From positions 3,782,001 through 3,846,000 of the forward strand of contig NZ_CP118158.1 of NCBI RefSeq assembly GCF_028747785.1: 64,000 nt of DNA. The letters are read 5' to 3'. Shown here in pieces: positions 60,726 to 64,000 of the stretch. The notes beneath the pieces were generated by a model. The model did not search any database. It was not told where the DNA came from and was given only the letters and a program-made list of their open reading frames with translations. Positions within the stretch are counted from its first letter, which is position 1; the number at the start of each line of letters is the position of its first letter. Made by a program: the position numbers and the translations under genes. This DNA is from Halosimplex aquaticum (GTDB lineage Archaea > Halobacteriota > Halobacteria > Halobacteriales > Haloarculaceae).

Positions 60726-61946
60726 TCACTCGCCGACCACGTCGCTGTCCGACGGACCGGGGCCCCCCAGGTCGGCCACGAACTCGTCGAGTCGCGCGGG
60801 GTCGTCGGCGCCGGGGAGTTCCGTCTCCGCGGTTCGACAGGGCTCGTCGATCCCCAGCCGGTCGCAGACGGCGTCGGCGGCCGCTTCGGCCATCAGCCGG
60901 TAGGTGGTCAGCTTCCCGCCGACGACAGAGAGGAAGTTCTCGACGCCCTCCTCGGCGTGGTCGAGGAGGAAGAAGCCCCGCGAGATGCCGCGGCCGCCGC
61001 GTTCGGCCTCGTCCGGTTCGTACAGCGGCCGGACGCCCCACCACTCGCGGACCCGCGCCGCGTCGGCGACCGCGGGATACATCGCCGCGCACTCCTCGCG
61101 GACGCGTTCGCGCTCCCAGTCGGCCCGCTCGAACTCGTCGGGGTCGTCGACGGTCACGCTCGTCGTCCCCAGCACCGCCTCGCGCTCGTGGGGGACGATT
61201 ATGTCGCCGTCCCCGGGTTCGCGACTGCGGTTGAGGACCGTCTCCAGCCCCGCGTGGTCGACGGAGATCATCAACCCGCGAGTCGGCCGCATCTCGACGG
61301 TCGCCCCGGCCATCGCCGCGAGTTCGCCGGCCCAGGCGCCCGTCGCGTTGACGACGATTTCGGGCCGCACCGTCTCGTCGACCGCCCCACCGACGGCGAC
61401 GCCGACGATCTCCCCGTTTTCCACACGGACGCCTTCGACGGGCGCGTTCGAGTGGACGGTCGCACCCTGCTCGACTGCCGCGTGGACGTTCGCGGCGACG
61501 AGCCGAGAGGGCGAGACGACCGCGTCGGGGACGCGCATCGCGCGCTCGACGTCCGCGGAGAGGCCGGGGATCGCCTCCCGTGCATCGTCGCCGTCGACGA
61601 ACTCGACGGGGATCCCGATGTCCTCGCAAGCGTCTCGCTTGGCGTCGAAGTACGCGGGGTCGTCGTCGGCCAACTGGACGAACAGGCCGCCGGTTTCGCG
61701 GACGCACGCCCCGGCGATATCCGAGACGATCCGGTTCTCCGCGATGCACTCCTCGGCGCCGGTCTCGTCGGCTTCGGCGTAGCGCGCGCCGCTGTGGAGC
61801 AGGCCGTGCGAGCGGCCCGTCGTCCCGTGGGCGAGTCCGTCCCGGTCGACGAGCGCCACGTCGCAACCCCGGAGGGCGAGGTCCCGCGCGGTCCCGGCGC
61901 CGGTCGCGCCGCCGCCGACCACGAGAACGTCCGTGTCGAGTGCCAT
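60726..61946 (-). CDS. GlpA-like FAD-dependent glycerol-3-phosphate dehydrogenase, short form
   Basis: 406 residues. FAD motif VLVVGGGATGAGTARDLALRG, then GRSHGLLHSGARYAEAD, IVVNATGAWAGELA, RPTRGLMISV and SVVGGKLTTYRLMAE, all typical of GlpA/GlpD. It oxidises glycerol-3-phosphate to dihydroxyacetone phosphate. Compared with the long haloarchaeal GlpA it lacks the C-terminal Cys-rich (BFD-like [2Fe-2S]) domain, ending soon after LGIDEPCRTAETELPG. No glpB, glpC or glpK lies nearby, so it is a stand-alone paralogue. Confidence 0.82.
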   Translation of the reverse strand: MALDTDVLVVGGGATGAGTARDLALRGCDVALVDRDGLAHGTTGRSHGLLHSGARYAEADETGAEECIAENRIVSDIAGACVRETGGLFVQLADDDPAYFDAKRDACEDIGIPVEFVDGDDAREAIPGLSADVERAMRVPDAVVSPSRLVAANVHAAVEQGATVHSNAPVEGVRVENGEIVGVAVGGAVDETVRPEIVVNATGAWAGELAAMAGATVEMRPTRGLMISVDHAGLETVLNRSREPGDGDIIVPHEREAVLGTTSVTVDDPDEFERADWERERVREECAAMYPAVADAARVREWWGVRPLYEPDEAERGGRGISRGFFLLDHAEEGVENFLSVVGGKLTTYRLMAEAAADAVCDRLGIDEPCRTAETELPGADDPARLDEFVADLGGPGPSDSDVVGE

Positions 61947-62117
61947 GTCCGGCCTTGGTCCCGGAGACGTATGTGGGTGCTGACGGTCGCGTGCCGTGAG
62001 AGAGACCGCCGACGGCAGTCGCTCGCTCTACAGCGGGCAGTCCCGGCGACGGCCGCGCCCGCTCCGCCTCGGCCAGAACAATGATTACCACGGCCGACGC
62101 AGGTCAGCCAACGGTCG

Positions 62118-64000
62118 ATGACACGGTACAATCACGCGAGGGTGCAGGAGTACTGGCAGTACGTGTGGGACGCGGAGGGGGTCTACGAGGTGCCCGACGA
62201 CGCCGCCGACCCCACCTACGTCCTCGGGATGTTCCCCTACACCTCCGGCACGCTCCACATGGGCCACGTCCGAAACTACGCGATCACGGACGCCTACGCC
62301 CGCTACCGCGCGCTGCAGGGCGACGACGTCCTCCAGCCGATGGGCTGGGACGCGTTCGGCCTCCCCGCCGAGAACGCCGCCTACGAACGGAACACGGACC
62401 CGGAGTCGTGGACCCGCTCGTGCATCGAACAGATGCGCGAGGAACTGGAGACCATGGGCTTCGGCTACGACTGGTCCCGGGAGATCACCACCTGTGACCC
62501 CGAGTACTACCGGTGGAACCAGTGGCTCTTCAAGCGGTTCCACGAGGAGGGGCTGGTCGAGTACACCGGCGCCCGGGTCAACTGGTGTCCCGACTGCGAG
62601 ACGGTGCTCGCCGACGCGCAGGTCGAACAGCCGACGGCCGGCGCCGGCGACGAGTCCGCAGCGGCCGACGGCGGCGCGGCCGACCACGCCCACGACGCCG
62701 CAGTCGACCACTCCGCCGGCGTCTGCTGGCGCTGCGAGACGCCCGTCGAGCGCCGGGAACTCGACCAGTGGTTCTTCACGATCACCGACTACGCCGAGGA
62801 ACTCGACGCCGGCCTGGACGACCTCGACGGGTGGCCCGACAGCGTCCGCGACATCCAGCGCAACTGGATCGGTCGCCAGGAGGGCGCGCACGTCACGTTC
62901 GACGTCGACGACCCCGAGGGCGATGTGGAGGCCGACGGCGTCGACGTGTTCACGACCCGTCTCGACACCGTTTACGGTGCCACCTTCGTCGCGCTCTCGC
63001 CGGGTCACGACCTGGCGAGGGCCATCGCCGATCGCGACGAGGCGGTAGCCGAGTACGTCGACGACGTGACCAGCGCGGGCGCCGACGCGGGCGGCACCTC
63101 GGGCGTCGACACCGGGCTGACGGCGACCCATCCCATCACCGGCGAGGACGTGCCCGTCTACGTCGCCGCGTACGTCCTCGACGACGTGGGGACGGGCGCC
63201 GTGATGGGCGTTCCCGCCCACAACGAGCGCGACCACGCCTTCGCGGAGGCCCACGACCTCCCCGTCGAACAGGTGGTCGAACCGGTCGACGGCAGCCCGA
63301 CCGACCTGCCCGACACGCCCTACACCGACGACGGGATGCTCACCGACAGCGGCGAGTACGACGGCCTCGCGAGTTCCGCGGCGCGCGAGCGACTCCTGGG
63401 GGCGGACGGCGTCGAGTCGGCGACCGAGTACCGCCTCCGGGACTGGCTGATCTCCCGCCAGCGCTACTGGGGGACCCCCATCCCGATGATCCACTGCGAC
63501 GACTGCGGCCGGGTACCGGTCCCCGACGAGGACCTGCCGGTCGAACTCCCGCCGTACGTCCGCACCGCGGGCAACCCCCTCGAAGAGAGCGAGGAGTGGA
63601 AGTCCGTCGAGTGTCCGGAGTGCGGCGGCCCCGCCGAGCGCGAGACGGACACGATGGACACCTTCGTCGACTCCTCGTGGTACTTCCTGCGGTTCCTCTC
63701 GCCGGATCTCGACACGGCCCCGTTCGACACCGACCGCGCCGCCGACTGGCTCCCCGTCGACGTGTACGTCGGCGGCGAGGAGCACGCCATCCTCCACCTG
63801 CTGTACATCCGGTTTTTCACCCGCGCGCTGGCCGACCTCGGGCTGCTCGACACCCGCGAACCGGTCGAGCGCCTGATCAACCAGGGCACGGTGCTGTACG
63901 ACGGCGAGAAGATGTCCTCCTCGAAGGGCAACGCCATCGCGCCCCACGAGTACGGCGCGGAGACGACCCGGCTGTTCCTCCTGTCGGCGGCCCACCCCGC
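62118..64000 (+). CDS. leuS: Leucyl-tRNA synthetase, bacterial type, 3' end outside the window
   Basis: About 627 residues present; the frame runs off the right edge. Class I motif in [14 protein letters not shown]; bacterial-type [19 protein letters not shown]; Zn site CPDC...CWRC with an acidic Ala/Asp insertion between; editing domain with [19 protein letters not shown] and [18 protein letters not shown]; and the KMSSSKGN loop near residue 603. The start at ATG 62118 ([13 protein letters not shown]) gives the standard N-terminus. A long antisense frame over the gene is a GC shadow. The sequence type points to acquisition from bacteria, known for haloarchaeal LeuRS. Confidence 0.95.
   Translation, partial: MTRYNHARVQEYWQYVWDAEGVYEVPDDAADPTYVLGMFPYTSGTLHMGHVRNYAITDAYARYRALQGDDVLQPMGWDAFGLPAENAAYERNTDPESWTRSCIEQMREELETMGFGYDWSREITTCDPEYYRWNQWLFKRFHEEGLVEYTGARVNWCPDCETVLADAQVEQPTAGAGDESAAADGGAADHAHDAAVDHSAGVCWRCETPVERRELDQWFFTITDYAEELDAGLDDLDGWPDSVRDIQRNWIGRQEGAHVTFDVDDPEGDVEADGVDVFTTRLDTVYGATFVALSPGHDLARAIADRDEAVAEYVDDVTSAGADAGGTSGVDTGLTATHPITGEDVPVYVAAYVLDDVGTGAVMGVPAHNERDHAFAEAHDLPVEQVVEPVDGSPTDLPDTPYTDDGMLTDSGEYDGLASSAARERLLGADGVESATEYRLRDWLISRQRYWGTPIPMIHCDDCGRVPVPDEDLPVELPPYVRTAGNPLEESEEWKSVECPECGGPAERETDTMDTFVDSSWYFLRFLSPDLDTAPFDTDRAADWLPVDVYVGGEEHAILHLLYIRFFTRALADLGLLDTREPVERLINQGTVLYDGEKMSSSKGNAIAPHEYGAETTRLFLLSAAHP

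Noticed and set aside
62085..63995. A 636-residue minus-strand frame over leuS
   Set aside because: Antisense shadow of an unmistakable leucyl-tRNA synthetase.
1..64000. Search for tRNA genes, CRISPR arrays, transposases and integrases
   Set aside because: No cloverleaf with a GGTTCGAATCC-type T loop, no regularly spaced repeats and no recombinase motifs were found by reading; a tRNAscan run would be needed to exclude tRNAs fully.

Overview
The window comes from a haloarchaeon (class Halobacteria). It is GC-rich, its proteins are strongly acidic, and many genes start about 25-35 bp after a TATA-like box with almost no leader. Archaeal markers are present: deoxyhypusine synthase, aIF-1A, a geranylgeranyl-reductase-type flavoprotein, a HalOD1 protein, and a surface protein ending in a PGF-CTERM anchor. 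The genus cannot be fixed from the sequence alone. I see no rRNA, tRNA, CRISPR array or transposase gene.

Layout. (1) 1-13.8 kb is mostly housekeeping: the end of a zinc-ribbon protein, deoxyhypusine synthase, ATP-type PEP carboxykinase, a membrane protein on a low-GC patch, an ABC exporter, RNA 3'-phosphate cyclase, malate:quinone oxidoreductase, a methyltransferase, a cold-shock protein, a voltage-gated K+ channel and an LLM-type oxidoreductase. (2) About 13.9-57.2 kb is a large pectin and plant-polysaccharide utilisation locus. It holds two candidate deacetylating esterases, an IclR-type regulator, a large unknown protein, four enolase-superfamily sugar-acid dehydratases, two DapA-family aldolase/dehydratases, four exported PL1-like pectate lyases with different accessory modules, a pectin methylesterase lipoprotein, uronate dehydrogenase, a beta-propeller lactonase, ThuA-like and Gfo/Idh/MocA proteins, a Dpp/Opp-type ABC importer, a surface glycoprotein, a signal-less GH28 polygalacturonase and a GH43 enzyme. 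(3) 57.9-64 kb returns to core genes: aIF-1A, a geranylgeranyl-reductase-family protein, squalene/phytoene synthase, a GlpA-like dehydrogenase and a bacterial-type leucyl-tRNA synthetase that runs off the end.

How the genes work together (inference). Tat-exported or lipid-anchored lyases and the pectinesterase cut and de-esterify pectin outside the cell. The Dpp-type transporter imports the oligomers. Cytoplasmic GH28 and GH43 trim them to monomers. Galacturonate is oxidised by uronate dehydrogenase, the lactone is opened by the lactonase, the aldarate is dehydrated by an enolase-superfamily enzyme, and a DapA-family enzyme carries it towards alpha-ketoglutarate semialdehyde. The final semialdehyde dehydrogenase is not in the window.

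The most interesting new signal is a set of six 17-bp palindromes built on GTTC-N9-GAAC. They lie upstream of the IclR gene, upstream of one dehydratase (two copies), and in the oxidoreductase/pectate-lyase intergenic region (three copies). I propose them as the operator of the pectin regulon.
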